A stretch of DNA of 64,000 nt from NORP233 sp050186825 (lineage in GTDB: Bacteria; Planctomycetota; J058): positions 1-64,000 of the forward strand of contig JBFWYD010000040.1 of assembly GCA_050186825.1 (NCBI GenBank). The letters run 5' to 3'. Positions 1-8,772 of the stretch are shown here, piece by piece. The notes beneath the pieces were generated by a model that saw nothing but the letters and a program-made list of their open reading frames with translations, made no database searches and was not told the DNA's origin. Positions within the stretch are counted from its first letter, which is position 1. The number at the start of each line of letters is the position of its first letter. A program made the translations under genes and the position numbers.

Positions 1-48
1 TGCGCGGCCGGCCTCGACTGGGGCGACCCCGGACCGGGCCCCCCGAGC

Positions 49-74
49 CGGCGCGCGGGGCGACCCGCGCGCCG
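49..74. terminator. Perfect GC hairpin with GCGA tetraloop
   Basis: An 11-bp perfect stem (49-59 with 64-74) closes a GCGA loop of the GNRA class. There is no T-tract. It probably ends transcription from a gene left of the window, or is a palindromic repeat unit. A weaker GGGG/CCCC hairpin lies just before it, around 20-30. Confidence 0.5.
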
Positions 75-117
75 TCCGTGTTTCCATGGCATCGACCGCC
101 GTTTCGTTGCCAGCCCC

Positions 118-190
118 TTTCCGTGCCTGTGCCCGTGCCCGTGCCCGTGCCCCGTGCCCGTGCCCCGTGCCCGTGCCCGTGCTTCGTGCT
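118..190 (-). repeat. Degenerate (GTGCCC)n tract, G-quadruplex motif on the minus strand
   Basis: Eight runs of three or four C (132-134, 138-140, 144-146, 150-153, 157-159, 163-166, 170-172, 176-178) are separated by GTG. The minus strand therefore reads G3-4 CAC G3-4, which meets the usual G-quadruplex rule with 3-nt loops. No convincing gene is seen in 1-438; open frames across the tract are low-complexity Pro/Arg or Val/Pro products. The tract lies about 260 bp upstream of the HflX start. Confidence 0.6.
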
Positions 191-438
191 CGTGATCGCG
201 ACCACGGCTTCGACCCCGAGACGACCACGACACCGCGACCACGTGCACGGAGCGGGACCCCGTCGACCGACCGCCCGGAGCGACTCCCGACAGCTCGACG
301 CCCTCGCGACAGGGGGGCGGCCGCGGCGGGTCCAGGCGCACGTGGGAGGCGACGGCGCCCTGCGCGCGGCCCCCATGCTTGAACCAGGGGAGCGTCCGCT
401 TGATAGTGCCGAGTCTGCGAGGAGCCCCTCAGCAAAGG

Positions 439-1830
439 ATGTCTGTGGCAAAGGGCTGGACCGCGGAGAACGCCGCGGGTGAGCGCCCCGACGACAAGCC
501 CGAGGCCCCGCGGCGCGACGCGGACGGCCTGGTCACCACCCGCCGCGAGCCCGAGCGCGCCCTGCTGGCTGCGCGCCTCCCGCGCGACGACACGCGCCTG
601 GACCTGCCGCGCCCGCTGGCGGAGCTGGCGCTCCTGGCCAAGACCGCGGGCGTCACGGTCGCCGGCGAGGACCTGGTCCAGAAGCGCGACCACCCCGACC
701 CCGCGACCTGCCTGGGCAAGGGCGCGGTGGAGGAGCTCGGGGAGCGCCTCGCCCGCGAGGGCGCGAGCGTGGTCATCTTCGACAACGAGCTCGCCCCGCG
801 GCAGCGCCGCAACCTCGAGCGACTGCTCGGCAAGAAGGTGATCGACCGCACCGAGCTGATCCTCGACATCTTCGCCAGCCACGCCCGCACCCCGCAGGCG
901 CGGCGCCAGGTCGAGGTCGCCCAGCTCGAGTACGCCCTGCCGCGCCTGCGCCGGCTGTGGTCCCACCTCGACCCCGGCGTCGGCCTGCGCGGCCCGGGTG
1001 AGAAGCAGCTCGAGGTGGACAAGCGGCTGGTCCGCAAGCGCATCCAGGAGCTCAAGGACGAGCTGTCCCGCTTCCGCGCCCGCAAGGAGCGCGAGGTGCG
1101 GACGCGCAAGGAGTCCTTCACGGTCGCGCTGGTCGGCTACACCAACGCCGGCAAGTCGACGCTCATGAACGCCCTGACCGCCGCCGACGTCTACGTGGCG
1201 GACCAGCTGTTCGCGACCCTCGACACGCGCACGCGCATCTGGGAGGTCGGCCCCAACCGCCGGGTGCTGCTCTCCGACACGGTCGGCTTCATCCGCCACC
1301 TCCCGCACCGGCTGGTCGAGTCCTTCCACGCCACCCTCGAGGAGGTCACCCAGGCCGACCTGCTCCTGCACGTGGTCGACGCCAGCGACCCTCAGCCCCT
1401 CGAGCAGGTCAAGGCCGTGCGCGAGGTGCTCGAGCAGATCGGCGCCAAGGGCCGCGAGGAGCTGATCCTGCTCAACAAGATCGACCAGACCCCGCCCGAG
1501 CTCCTGCCCTACCTCGAGCGACGCCTGGTCAACACGCAGCGCATCTCGGCGCGCAGCGGCGAGGGCCTCGCGGCGCTCAAGGAGCGCATCAACGAGCTGG
1601 CCGCCCGCGGCGAGCGCGAGCAGGAGCTCCTGATCGACGTGCGCGAGGGGCGCGCGATCGCGCTCCTGCGCGCGCAGGCCGAGCTGCTCGGCGAGGAGCT
1701 CGAGGACGAGCAGCTGCGCTTCCACGTGCGCTGCGACCCGCGCCTGATCGGCGCCCTACGCGCCGCCCTGTCCCGCCCCGGCGCCCTGGTGGTCGTGGGC
1801 GAGGAGCTGCAGCCGGAGCCCTGGGAATAG
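439..1830 (+). CDS. hflX: HflX-type ribosome-associated GTPase
   Basis: 463-aa GTPase of the HflX family, which in other bacteria binds the 50S subunit and splits stalled ribosomes. The N-terminal HflX domain is followed by a charged helical linker rich in Arg/Lys/Glu and the G domain: G1 GYTNAGKST near residue 233, G3 DTVGF, G4 NKID. A conserved glycine-rich GLRGPGE segment precedes the linker. The ATG at 439 was chosen because AGGAG sits about 15 nt upstream and the homologous region starts soon after; an in-frame TTG at 379 would add 20 unremarkable residues. The first 40 residues are polar and probably disordered. It stands alone, 260 bp before gltX. Confidence 0.95.
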   Translation: MSVAKGWTAENAAGERPDDKPEAPRRDADGLVTTRREPERALLAARLPRDDTRLDLPRPLAELALLAKTAGVTVAGEDLVQKRDHPDPATCLGKGAVEELGERLAREGASVVIFDNELAPRQRRNLERLLGKKVIDRTELILDIFASHARTPQARRQVEVAQLEYALPRLRRLWSHLDPGVGLRGPGEKQLEVDKRLVRKRIQELKDELSRFRARKEREVRTRKESFTVALVGYTNAGKSTLMNALTAADVYVADQLFATLDTRTRIWEVGPNRRVLLSDTVGFIRHLPHRLVESFHATLEEVTQADLLLHVVDASDPQPLEQVKAVREVLEQIGAKGREELILLNKIDQTPPELLPYLERRLVNTQRISARSGEGLAALKERINELAARGEREQELLIDVREGRAIALLRAQAELLGEELEDEQLRFHVRCDPRLIGALRAALSRPGALVVVGEELQPEPWE

Positions 1831-1850
1831 GTCGAGCGACTCGAGGGCCG

Positions 1851-2066
1851 CTACTCGAGCTCGAGGTCTACCAGGAGCGCGCGGTGGTCCGAGCACCACG
1901 ACCCGCGCGCCTCGGCCCGCGCGGCGCGCAGCCCCGGCCCCAGCCAGGCGTGGTCGATGGTGAGCACGGGCGCGGGCACAGGCCAGGTCGGCAGGTAGCC
2001 GCGCCCCGCCGCGCAGGCGTGCCGCCCCTCGGCCCGCCAGGCGTCGAAGCAGGCCGCCGACCCACC
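1851..2066 (-). pseudogene. C-terminal relic of an endonuclease/exonuclease/phosphatase-family gene
   Basis: About 70 codons read like the C-terminal end of the EEP (DNase I-like) fold: CFDAWR, then YLPTWP, then TIDHAWLGPG, then CSDHRALLVDLEL and a stop. The IDH and SDH blocks correspond to the catalytic Asp/His segments of the family. Everything upstream of this tail is missing because the gltX promoter and start lie there. The frame runs toward hflX and keeps the G/C-rich third positions of a real gene. It is read as a decayed remnant; a short functional protein is unlikely without the N-terminal metal-binding half. Confidence 0.55.
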
Positions 2067-2078
2067 CTCTGCTTGGTG

Positions 2079-2084
2079 TAGATT
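2079..2084 (+). promoter_or_regulatory. TAGATT box 7 nt before the gltX start
   Basis: TAGATT matches TAnnnT, and its last base is 7 nt before the ATG. No Shine-Dalgarno sequence lies between them. Initiation at the usual distance from a -10 box would put the transcript 5' end at or next to the start codon. No clear -35 element is seen. Confidence 0.5.
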
Positions 2085-2091
2085 CCGCCCC

Positions 2092-3657
2092 ATGAGCGAC
2101 CGGCCTGTTCGTACTCGTATCGCCCCCAGCCCGACCGGCGACCCCCACGTGGGGACCGGCTACATGGGCCTGGTCAACATGGTGCACGCGCGCCAGCACG
2201 GCGGGCAGTTCATCCTCCGTATCGACGACACCGACCGCGGGCGCTACCGCGCCGACTCCGAGCAGCAGATCTTCGACTCGCTGCGCTGGCTGGGGATCGA
2301 GTGGGACGAGGGGCCGGACAAGGGCGGGCCCCACGGGCCCTACCGCCAGAGCGAGCGGACCCCGATCTACCAGCAGGTCGCCAAGGAGCTCGTCGACCGC
2401 GGGGCGGCCTACCCCTGCTTCATGACCGCCGAGGAGCTCGACGAGGTGCGCAAGCAGCAGCTCGCGCGCAAGGAGACCCCGCGCTACCCCGGCACCTGGC
2501 GCGACGCCGACCCGGCCGAGGTCAAGGCGCGGCTCGCGGCGGGCGAGCCGCACGTGATCCGGCTCAAGATGCCGGCCGAGGGCTCGGTCGCCTTCCAGGA
2601 CCTGCTGCGCGGCGAGATCGAGCTCAAGCAGGACAACTTCCAGGACCAGGTGCTGCTCAAGCAGGACGGCTACCCGACCTACCACCTGGCCTCGTGCGTC
2701 GACGACCACATGATGCAGATCACGCACATCATCCGCGCCGAGGAGTGGATCAGCTCGGCCGCGATCCACGTGCAGATCTTCAAGGGGCTCGGCTGGCCGA
2801 TGCCCGTGCTCTGCCACATGCCGCTCCTGCGCAACGCCGACAAGAGCAAGATCAGCAAGCGCAAGAACCCGACCTCGCTGCTCCACTACCGCGACGCCGG
2901 CTTCCTCCCCGAGGCCATGCTCAACTTCCTCGGCCTGATGGGCTGGGGCGGCCCCAAGGAGCCCGACGGGAGCAACCGCGAGTTCTTCTCGGTGGACGAC
3001 ATGGTCGAGCACTTCCGCCTCGATCAGGTCCGCGTGGGCGGCCCGGTCTTCGACCAGGACAAGCTGCGCCACATCAACGCCAACCACCTCCGCGCGCTGA
3101 CCCCGGCCTCCTTCGTGGAGGCCTTCGAGCGCTTCGCGCTCTCGCGCGAGCGCTTGGTCGCCCTCGCCCCGCTGGTCCAGCCCCGGGTCGAGACCCTGGG
3201 CGAGGTCGCCGAGCGCATCGACTTCTTCCTCGGCGACGTGAACCACTGGACGCCCGAGACGCGCAAGCACAAGGACGAGAAGCTGCGGACGCTGGTCGAG
3301 GGCCTGGTCCCCAAGGGTCGCGAGCCTCAGGACGTGTGGTTCGCGCTGCGCGTGGCGCGCGAGACCCTGGAGCTGCTCGAGTCCTTCGACCCCGCGCTGC
3401 TCGAGACGACCTGCCGCGGGCTCGCCAGCGACGAGTCGGGCTGGAAGGCCCGCGACCTGTTCATGACCCTGCGCGTGGCGATCGCGGGCAAGCAGGAGAC
3501 CCCGCCGCTGTTCGAGACCATGCAGGTGCTCGGCAAGCCGCGCGTGCTCGCGCGCATCGACCAGGCCATGCGGGCGATCGGGGAGCCGAGCAAGAAGGCG
3601 ATCGCCAAGTGGGAGAAGGAGCGCAAGGCGCGCGAGCAGCCCAAGGCCGACGACTGA
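2092..3657 (+). CDS. gltX: Glutamyl-tRNA synthetase
   Basis: 521-aa class I aminoacyl-tRNA synthetase that charges tRNA-Glu in the cytoplasm. The HIGH-type signature appears as PSPTGDPHVGTG near residue 12, and the KMSKS-type signature as SKISKRK near residue 261. The catalytic domain and the helical anticodon-binding domain are both complete. It is somewhat longer than the usual 460-490 residues. The ATG is preceded by a TAGATT box and no ribosome binding site, so the message may be leaderless. The only glutamine-related gene in the window is tRNA-Gln at 36155; whether this enzyme also charges tRNA-Gln cannot be told from the window. Confidence 0.97.
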   Translation: MSDRPVRTRIAPSPTGDPHVGTGYMGLVNMVHARQHGGQFILRIDDTDRGRYRADSEQQIFDSLRWLGIEWDEGPDKGGPHGPYRQSERTPIYQQVAKELVDRGAAYPCFMTAEELDEVRKQQLARKETPRYPGTWRDADPAEVKARLAAGEPHVIRLKMPAEGSVAFQDLLRGEIELKQDNFQDQVLLKQDGYPTYHLASCVDDHMMQITHIIRAEEWISSAAIHVQIFKGLGWPMPVLCHMPLLRNADKSKISKRKNPTSLLHYRDAGFLPEAMLNFLGLMGWGGPKEPDGSNREFFSVDDMVEHFRLDQVRVGGPVFDQDKLRHINANHLRALTPASFVEAFERFALSRERLVALAPLVQPRVETLGEVAERIDFFLGDVNHWTPETRKHKDEKLRTLVEGLVPKGREPQDVWFALRVARETLELLESFDPALLETTCRGLASDESGWKARDLFMTLRVAIAGKQETPPLFETMQVLGKPRVLARIDQAMRAIGEPSKKAIAKWEKERKAREQPKADD

Positions 3658-3694
3658 CGGTCGAGGCCGCCGCCCGGGCCGCGACTCGGTTCGC

Positions 3695-3718
3695 TATCGT
3701 GCCCGCCCAGCGGAGGGG
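3695..3718 (+). promoter_or_regulatory. TATCGT box and strong SD before the WGR-DUF4132 gene
   Basis: TATCGT (3695-3700) has the same form as the boxes before the 53-59 kb membrane genes, but here a short leader follows with GGAGGGG (3712-3718) 6 nt before the ATG at 3725. This is a conventional leadered start in the same genome. Confidence 0.45.
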
Positions 3719-3724
3719 ACGACC

Positions 3725-6700
3725 ATGCGACGCGAGCTCCTGTGCCAGGAGGGCGGCTCGGACAAGTTCTGGACGGTCGAGGTCGAGGGCTCGAGCCACA
3801 CCGTTCACTTCGGGCGGCGCGGCACCAGCGGCCAGCGCAAGACCAAGGACTTCGCCTCGCCGGCCGCGGCCCTGGCCGCGGCCGAGAAGCTGATCGCCCA
3901 GAAGCTCAAGGGCGGCTACGTGGACGTCGCGCCCTCGGACGACGCGCCTGCCGCGCCGGCGTCGCCCGAGTCCGCCGCGCTCGAGCCGGCGTGGCCCGAG
4001 TCCGCCGCGCTCGAGCCGACCGCGCCAGAGCCTGCAGCGAAGCCGGCGCCCAGGCCTGCGCCGGTCGCGACGGCTGTGGCCTTGGACGACCCGACGGCCT
4101 TCGCCGAGCTCTCGCCCGGGCGCTGGCACCTCGCCGCGTGGCGCGGGCTGCCGCCGCTCTCGCGCGGCAAGGCCAAGGCCTGGAAGCGCGACCAGGGGCT
4201 CAAGAAGCTGCGCTCGGTCCACAAGGCCTACCAGACGAGCTGGCACACCCAGCGGCCGATCTGGGACCGCGTGATCCCGGTGGCCATGACCCGGGAGGAG
4301 GCTTGCTTCTGGTGGAGCGCGCTCTCCCGGATCGAGCCGGAGCGCGGCGCTCAGCCAGCGGACGTGGCCGACATGCTGGCCGCCGCGGAGCCCGAGGATG
4401 TGGACGAGCTCGCGATCGAGGCGGCCATCGTCGTCTCGGGGCAGGCGACGCCGGACCGACGCCAGGCCTGGGAGCCCTTTCACCTCCAGTGGCCCGGGGC
4501 GGCCGGGGCCGACGGCGCGCTACGCCTGCTGCCGCACCTCCTCGGCGACGAGCAGACGCTCGCGCTCCTGCTCCACCGCCTGCGCGCCTCGGGCTGCTGG
4601 GACGCGGCCCGCGCGGGGCACCGCGAGACCTCCCAGCTGATCGAGGCCTTCGCGCGCCACGTCCTGCCCTACCTCGACCCCGCCGTCCACGCCGCGGTTC
4701 GCGCCGAGGTCGCCTTCGGGCTCGACCCGGCCGCCTGGCCCGCGCCCGGGAACGCGACGCCCGGGCCCTGGGGCTGGCTCTTCGCGGGCCTCCTCGGCTG
4801 CGCCGACGCCTGCGCGCGCCTGGTCGACTCCTGGGCCGACGGGCGCTTTCGCGAGCACGAGGACGACGGCATCTTCCAGCTCCCCACCTGGGCCCTGCTC
4901 GGCCTGGGCTCGGACGAGGAGATCCTCCGCCAGGCCGCGCGCCTCGGCCTGCGGCCGGGCAGCCCGCTCCAGCTCGAGGCCTGGCTGGCGGCCACGGGAC
5001 CCGCAGGCATCTCCATCGCCGTGGACGCCGCGCGCGCCAAGCCGAGCTACCTGATCGACGACTACGCCCGCGCCTGCTGCCTGCTCCGCACCCCGGACGC
5101 CCTGCCCCACCTGCTGCGCCTGCGTGAGAACCGCACGGCCGCGAAGTTCGTGGACCGTTGGCAGCGCGACCATCCGCTGCTGGTCGCGCGCGGACTCCTG
5201 CGCGCGGGGCGCGCCGGCGGCGAGCAGGGCGAGCTGGCGCTGGACCTGCTCGACACCCTGCGCCGCGCCTCGCCCGAGGTCGTGGCCGAGGCCGAGGCCC
5301 TGGAGGTCCCCCCTGGCGCGCCCGCGGCCGGCGCTTCCGAGGCCGGCGCGCCCGAGGCGGCGGCGCTCGAGGCCGACGGCGCTCCGGCCCTCGAGCTGGC
5401 CGACTTGCCGCCTCCCCTGCGCGCGGCCGCGGAGGCGGTTGCCGCGCAGCGCAAGGGGAAGGAGGACCTGGGCGGGATCTCGCTCCGGCGCCTCCCTCCG
5501 CCGCGCATCGCGGGCGCGTCGCTCGGCGACGAGCCGCTGGCGCTCCTGATCCGGGCCTGCCAGACCGCGGGGGTGGACCCGCCCACGCCGGGGCCCGGCG
5601 CGAGCTTCCTCGCGGCCCTGCGCGCCGCGGCCGAGCCCGCGAGCTGCGAGGACTTCGCCTGGGCGCTGTTCCAGGCCTGGCTGGGCGGCGGCGCGCCGTC
5701 GGGGCAGAGGTGGGTCATGAACGCGCTCGGGCACCTCGGCGGGGACCGCACGGTGGCCCAGCTCACCCCCTTGATCCGCGCCTGGCCGGGCGAGAGCCAG
5801 CACCAGCGCGCGGTCTACGGGTTGGCCGTGCTCCGCCAGCTCGGCAGCGACCACGCCCTGGCCGCGATCTCGGGGATCGCCGCCAAGGTCAAGTTCCGCG
5901 GGCTCAAGGAGCGCGCGGGCGAGTGCATGGACGCCATCGCGGCCGCGCGCGGGCTCGGGCGCGAGGAGCTCGCGGACCGGCTCGTGCCCGACTGCGGGCT
6001 CGACGCCGCCGGCCGGCGCGGCTTCGACTACGGGTCGCGCCGCTTCGAGCTGGTGCTCGGCCCGGAGCTCGTGCCCATGGTCCGCGACGAGCGCGACAAG
6101 CTGCTCAAGGCGCCGCCCAAGCCCGGCAAGACCGACGACCCGGAGCGCGCGCCGGCCGCCTACGAGGAGTGGAAGGCATTCAAGAAGCTGGCCCAGGACA
6201 CCCTCGCGCTCCAGCGCGCGCGCCTCGAGCAGGCCATGGTCGCGGGCCGGCGCTGGTCGCCCGCCGAGTTCCGCGCGCTGCTCGTCTCGCACCCCTTGCT
6301 CCAGCACCTGGTGCGTGCGCTGCTCTGGGCTCAGTTCCCCGCCGGCGGCGGCGCCGCGCTCCCCTTCCGGATCGATGCCGAGGGCGTCGCCCGCGACGTC
6401 GAGGGCGGCGAGGTGGAGCTCGCGCCGGACGCCCGGGTCGGCGTGCTGCATCCGCTGCACCTCGCGCCCGAGCTGCGCGCCCGCTGGGATGCGCTCTGGG
6501 ACGAGGTCCAGGCGCTGCCGCCCTTCCCCCAGCTCCGCCGCGAGGTGTTCCGGCTCGAGGGCCGGGCCCTCGAGGCCACCGAGCTGCGCGGCGAGCCCGG
6601 CGCGCGGATCACGCCGCGCACGCTGCGGGGCGTGCTCCTGGCCGCGGGCTGGCTGCGCGGCCAGCCGCAGGACGCCGGGGTCGTGTGCGAGCACCTCAAG

Positions 6701-6943
6701 CACTTCCCCGCCGCGGACCTGACCGCCGTGCTCCAGCACGAGGGGATCTCGGTCTCGGGGGGCGACTTCTTCGAGCACGCCGACGTCGAGCGCTGCGTGT
6801 TCCTCAGCGGCGCGCAGACCCCCAGCCAGGTGGCCTGGCTGCCGAGCCGGACCCGCGGTCTGCCCCTGCGCGAGGTGGACCCGGTCGTCCTGAGCGAGGT
6901 GATCCGCGACCTCCAGGCCCTGGCCCGAGCCGGCGCGGACTAG
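3725..6943 (+). CDS. WGR and DUF4132 domain protein
   Basis: 1072-aa cytoplasmic protein. Residues 1-70 form a WGR domain (the FGRRGTSGQ loop and the KDF...A..AA..L..QKL..GY pattern), a nucleic-acid-binding module also found in PARPs and MolR-like proteins. An Ala/Pro/Glu-rich linker (about 75-115) holds a near-perfect repeat of the block SAALEP. A long helical, HEAT-like middle section with internal Ala-rich linkers (about 515-550) follows, ending in a DUF4132-type C-terminus (about 830-1072). The biochemical role of DUF4132 is not established. The ATG has a strong GGAGGGG site. The next gene starts 3 nt after the stop, so the two are almost certainly co-translated. Confidence 0.8.
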   Translation: MRRELLCQEGGSDKFWTVEVEGSSHTVHFGRRGTSGQRKTKDFASPAAALAAAEKLIAQKLKGGYVDVAPSDDAPAAPASPESAALEPAWPESAALEPTAPEPAAKPAPRPAPVATAVALDDPTAFAELSPGRWHLAAWRGLPPLSRGKAKAWKRDQGLKKLRSVHKAYQTSWHTQRPIWDRVIPVAMTREEACFWWSALSRIEPERGAQPADVADMLAAAEPEDVDELAIEAAIVVSGQATPDRRQAWEPFHLQWPGAAGADGALRLLPHLLGDEQTLALLLHRLRASGCWDAARAGHRETSQLIEAFARHVLPYLDPAVHAAVRAEVAFGLDPAAWPAPGNATPGPWGWLFAGLLGCADACARLVDSWADGRFREHEDDGIFQLPTWALLGLGSDEEILRQAARLGLRPGSPLQLEAWLAATGPAGISIAVDAARAKPSYLIDDYARACCLLRTPDALPHLLRLRENRTAAKFVDRWQRDHPLLVARGLLRAGRAGGEQGELALDLLDTLRRASPEVVAEAEALEVPPGAPAAGASEAGAPEAAALEADGAPALELADLPPPLRAAAEAVAAQRKGKEDLGGISLRRLPPPRIAGASLGDEPLALLIRACQTAGVDPPTPGPGASFLAALRAAAEPASCEDFAWALFQAWLGGGAPSGQRWVMNALGHLGGDRTVAQLTPLIRAWPGESQHQRAVYGLAVLRQLGSDHALAAISGIAAKVKFRGLKERAGECMDAIAAARGLGREELADRLVPDCGLDAAGRRGFDYGSRRFELVLGPELVPMVRDERDKLLKAPPKPGKTDDPERAPAAYEEWKAFKKLAQDTLALQRARLEQAMVAGRRWSPAEFRALLVSHPLLQHLVRALLWAQFPAGGGAALPFRIDAEGVARDVEGGEVELAPDARVGVLHPLHLAPELRARWDALWDEVQALPPFPQLRREVFRLEGRALEATELRGEPGARITPRTLRGVLLAAGWLRGQPQDAGVVCEHLKHFPAADLTAVLQHEGISVSGGDFFEHADVERCVFLSGAQTPSQVAWLPSRTRGLPLREVDPVVLSEVIRDLQALARAGAD

Positions 6944-6946
6944 CGG

Positions 6947-7570
6947 GTGTCCGACGAGCGCCTGCGCGAGCTCGAGCGCGCCTGGAGCACGGCCGAGGAC
7001 CCTGACCTCGAGCTGGCCTACGTGCAGGCCCTGGTCCGCGCCGGCCTCCCCCAGCCGCGCTTGCTGCTCGCGGCCTACCTCGGCTCCGAGGGGGCGCTCG
7101 GCCTGCTCGGCGACCTCGGCTTCCCCGAGGAGCCGAACCTGTCCGCCTGGGTGGCCGGCCTCGGCAAGGGGCGCGTGGCCCGCAGCGCGGACCTGGCGCG
7201 CGAGGCCGCGCTGCGCGCCGCGCTGGCGGCGCTGGACGTGGCCCGCGCCCACGGCGTCCGGCTCGCGCAGCTCGACGAGGTCGCGCGCAGCGCCCAGGCC
7301 TGGCTGCAGCCGGCCGAGCGCCCCGGCCACCAGGCTGCCCTGCGCGTCTTCACAGGCCCGCGCCAGGGCCCGACGCCCGCGGAGCGGGTGAGCCTGGACC
7401 TCGCGCGCGTGATCACCGCGCGTGAGGTGAGCGCCGCGGCCAACGCCGCCAGCCGCGCCGTCCGCGGCCTGGCGACCCTCAGCGGGGGCTCCAAGAAGGC
7501 CGTGCACGCCGAGATGCGCGCCGCGATCCGCCGCCGGCTCCTGGTGTGGACCCTGCGCAGCGAGCTCTGA
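6947..7570 (+). CDS. Helical protein of unknown function coupled to the WGR-DUF4132 gene
   Basis: 207-aa, Ala/Leu/Arg-rich, predicted all-helical protein starting with GTG 3 nt after the upstream stop. The N-terminal 50 residues (ERAWSTAEDPDLELAYVQAL and on) resemble the short leader helices that often accompany WGR/DUF4132 and HEAT-repeat proteins. I see no catalytic motif, membrane segment or cysteine cluster. The tight spacing implies a function with the upstream protein. A palindromic element begins directly after the stop codon. Confidence 0.7.
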   Translation: MSDERLRELERAWSTAEDPDLELAYVQALVRAGLPQPRLLLAAYLGSEGALGLLGDLGFPEEPNLSAWVAGLGKGRVARSADLAREAALRAALAALDVARAHGVRLAQLDEVARSAQAWLQPAERPGHQAALRVFTGPRQGPTPAERVSLDLARVITAREVSAAANAASRAVRGLATLSGGSKKAVHAEMRAAIRRRLLVWTLRSEL

Positions 7571-7657
7571 GCCGAGCTGCGGATGCCGAGCGGTCACGCG
7601 GGCGCGGGATGTGAGGCGAGGGCGCCAGGGAGTGACCGCCCGGCCTCCTTGCTCGGC
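7571..7657 (+). repeat. Palindromic element, copy A (post-stop)
   Basis: The element starts at the base after the stop codon of the preceding gene. An outer stem of 7 bp (7571-7577 with 7651-7657) encloses a 13-bp stem, GCCGAGCGGTCAC (7585-7597) with 7632-7644, with one mismatch. It is closely similar to 38814-38900. The rest of the gap (7658-7857) shows no gene. Confidence 0.7.
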
Positions 7658-7857
7658 TCACTAGAGAAAAGATGCGGAGGCGGATGGCTCCGAGCTGGGG
7701 CCCTTCCCGCGCTCCGCTCCGGTGCGCCAGTGCGGAGAAGAGAGAGTAGGCTGCCGCCCCAGGCCAGGCCCCCAACGCCTATGGGAGCCGTCAAGAGCTC
7801 CGAGGGCGCCTGGCGTCAGTTGTCGCTCGCGGCTGCTGGCCGGGCGTCTCCCTGCGT

Positions 7858-7863
7858 TAACCT
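7858..7863 (+). promoter_or_regulatory. TAACCT box 7 nt before the lipoprotein start
   Basis: TAACCT fits TAnnnT and ends 7 nt before the ATG at 7871, with no Shine-Dalgarno sequence between. It supports the downstream ATG over in-frame starts further upstream. Confidence 0.45.
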
Positions 7864-7870
7864 GGTCCGC

Positions 7871-8761
7871 ATGCATCGCCCCGCGCGCTCGCTCCTCCTC
7901 CTCCCCGTCCTCCTCGCCTGCGGCTGCCCCGAGCCCGCGCAGCCCGCGCAGCCCGCGCAGTCGCCCGCGCCCAGCGCGACCCAGGCGCCGCCGCCGCCGC
8001 GGGTGATCCCCGCGCCGAGCGCGCCGCCGGAGCGGGTCGTCCCGCCGCGGCCCGCGCCCGCCGATGCCGCCGCGGCCTGGCGCGAGGCCGTCGCTCGCGG
8101 CCAGGGGCGCGCCACGACGCTGGCCCGCGCGCTCAAGACCCCGGCCGAGCGCGAGGCGCTGCTGCGCCCCTTCGCGCAGCCGACGCCCGAGCTCCAGCGC
8201 CTGCTCCTGCTCGCGCACGCGCTCCCCGTGTTCGACCAGGAGGTGAAGCGACCCGTCCCGCTGACCCGGCGCGTCCGCGTCCGCCTCCGCGCGCAGCCCG
8301 CCCTCGACCCGGCCACGCTGCCGCCCGAGGGCGACGCGGCGCTGGCCCTGCTCGGCCTCTCGGACCCGGCCCTGTTCCACGACGAGCGCCTGCTGCTCAG
8401 CGCGCAGGGCTGGCAGAGCGTGGCCCAGGGGATGCGAGACAAGAGCCTCCCGGCCGCGCGCGCCCAGGCCCTGCTGCGCGGGGTCGAGCAAGCCCGCGAC
8501 GGCGACTGGACCCGCGGCGCCCCCGCCCTGCTAGCCGCCCTGCGCGAGCTGTGCGCCGCCAACTCGCGCGTGGCCGCGGCCGAGGCCGAGTGGAGGCGGG
8601 TCGACGCCGCGCTGGCGGGCGACTCCGGCCCGCTCCGCGAGGCCCTCGCCGCCTGGAGCGCGCGCTTCACCGCCAAGCCCAAGCTCAGCAAGACGGGCAA
8701 GACCGCCAAGCAGCCCGCGGGGGAGCAGCCTCCGGTGGTCAAGGTCAAGAAGGGCGGCTAG
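7871..8761 (+). CDS. Putative lipoprotein of unknown function
   Basis: 296 aa. A short basic N-terminus and hydrophobic stretch lead to the lipobox LLAC (Cys about residue 17), so the product should be lipid-anchored. A Pro/Ala-rich spacer with three QPA units follows (about 20-65), then a mostly helical domain and a basic Lys-rich tail. No enzyme motif is visible. The frame is open further upstream, but that part runs back into the palindromic element, and the TAACCT box plus the signal sequence fix the start at 7871. The YbjN-like gene begins 11 nt after the stop, suggesting one transcript. Confidence 0.7.
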   Translation: MHRPARSLLLLPVLLACGCPEPAQPAQPAQSPAPSATQAPPPPRVIPAPSAPPERVVPPRPAPADAAAAWREAVARGQGRATTLARALKTPAEREALLRPFAQPTPELQRLLLLAHALPVFDQEVKRPVPLTRRVRVRLRAQPALDPATLPPEGDAALALLGLSDPALFHDERLLLSAQGWQSVAQGMRDKSLPAARAQALLRGVEQARDGDWTRGAPALLAALRELCAANSRVAAAEAEWRRVDAALAGDSGPLREALAAWSARFTAKPKLSKTGKTAKQPAGEQPPVVKVKKGG

Positions 8762-8772
8762 GGTCTCTGCCT

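Noticed and set aside
4520..7597. A 1000-codon open frame antisense to the WGR-DUF4132 and following genes
   Set aside because: Very GC-rich coding DNA keeps stop codons rare in antisense frames. The product is Arg/Gly/Ala/Leu low complexity without domains, while the sense proteins have recognisable folds.
7583..7870. N-terminal extension of the lipoprotein back to 7583, and likewise of the SGNH-like protein to 38955
   Set aside because: Both extensions translate the palindromic element or non-coding-looking sequence. For 7871 the signal peptide and TAACCT box support the later start.
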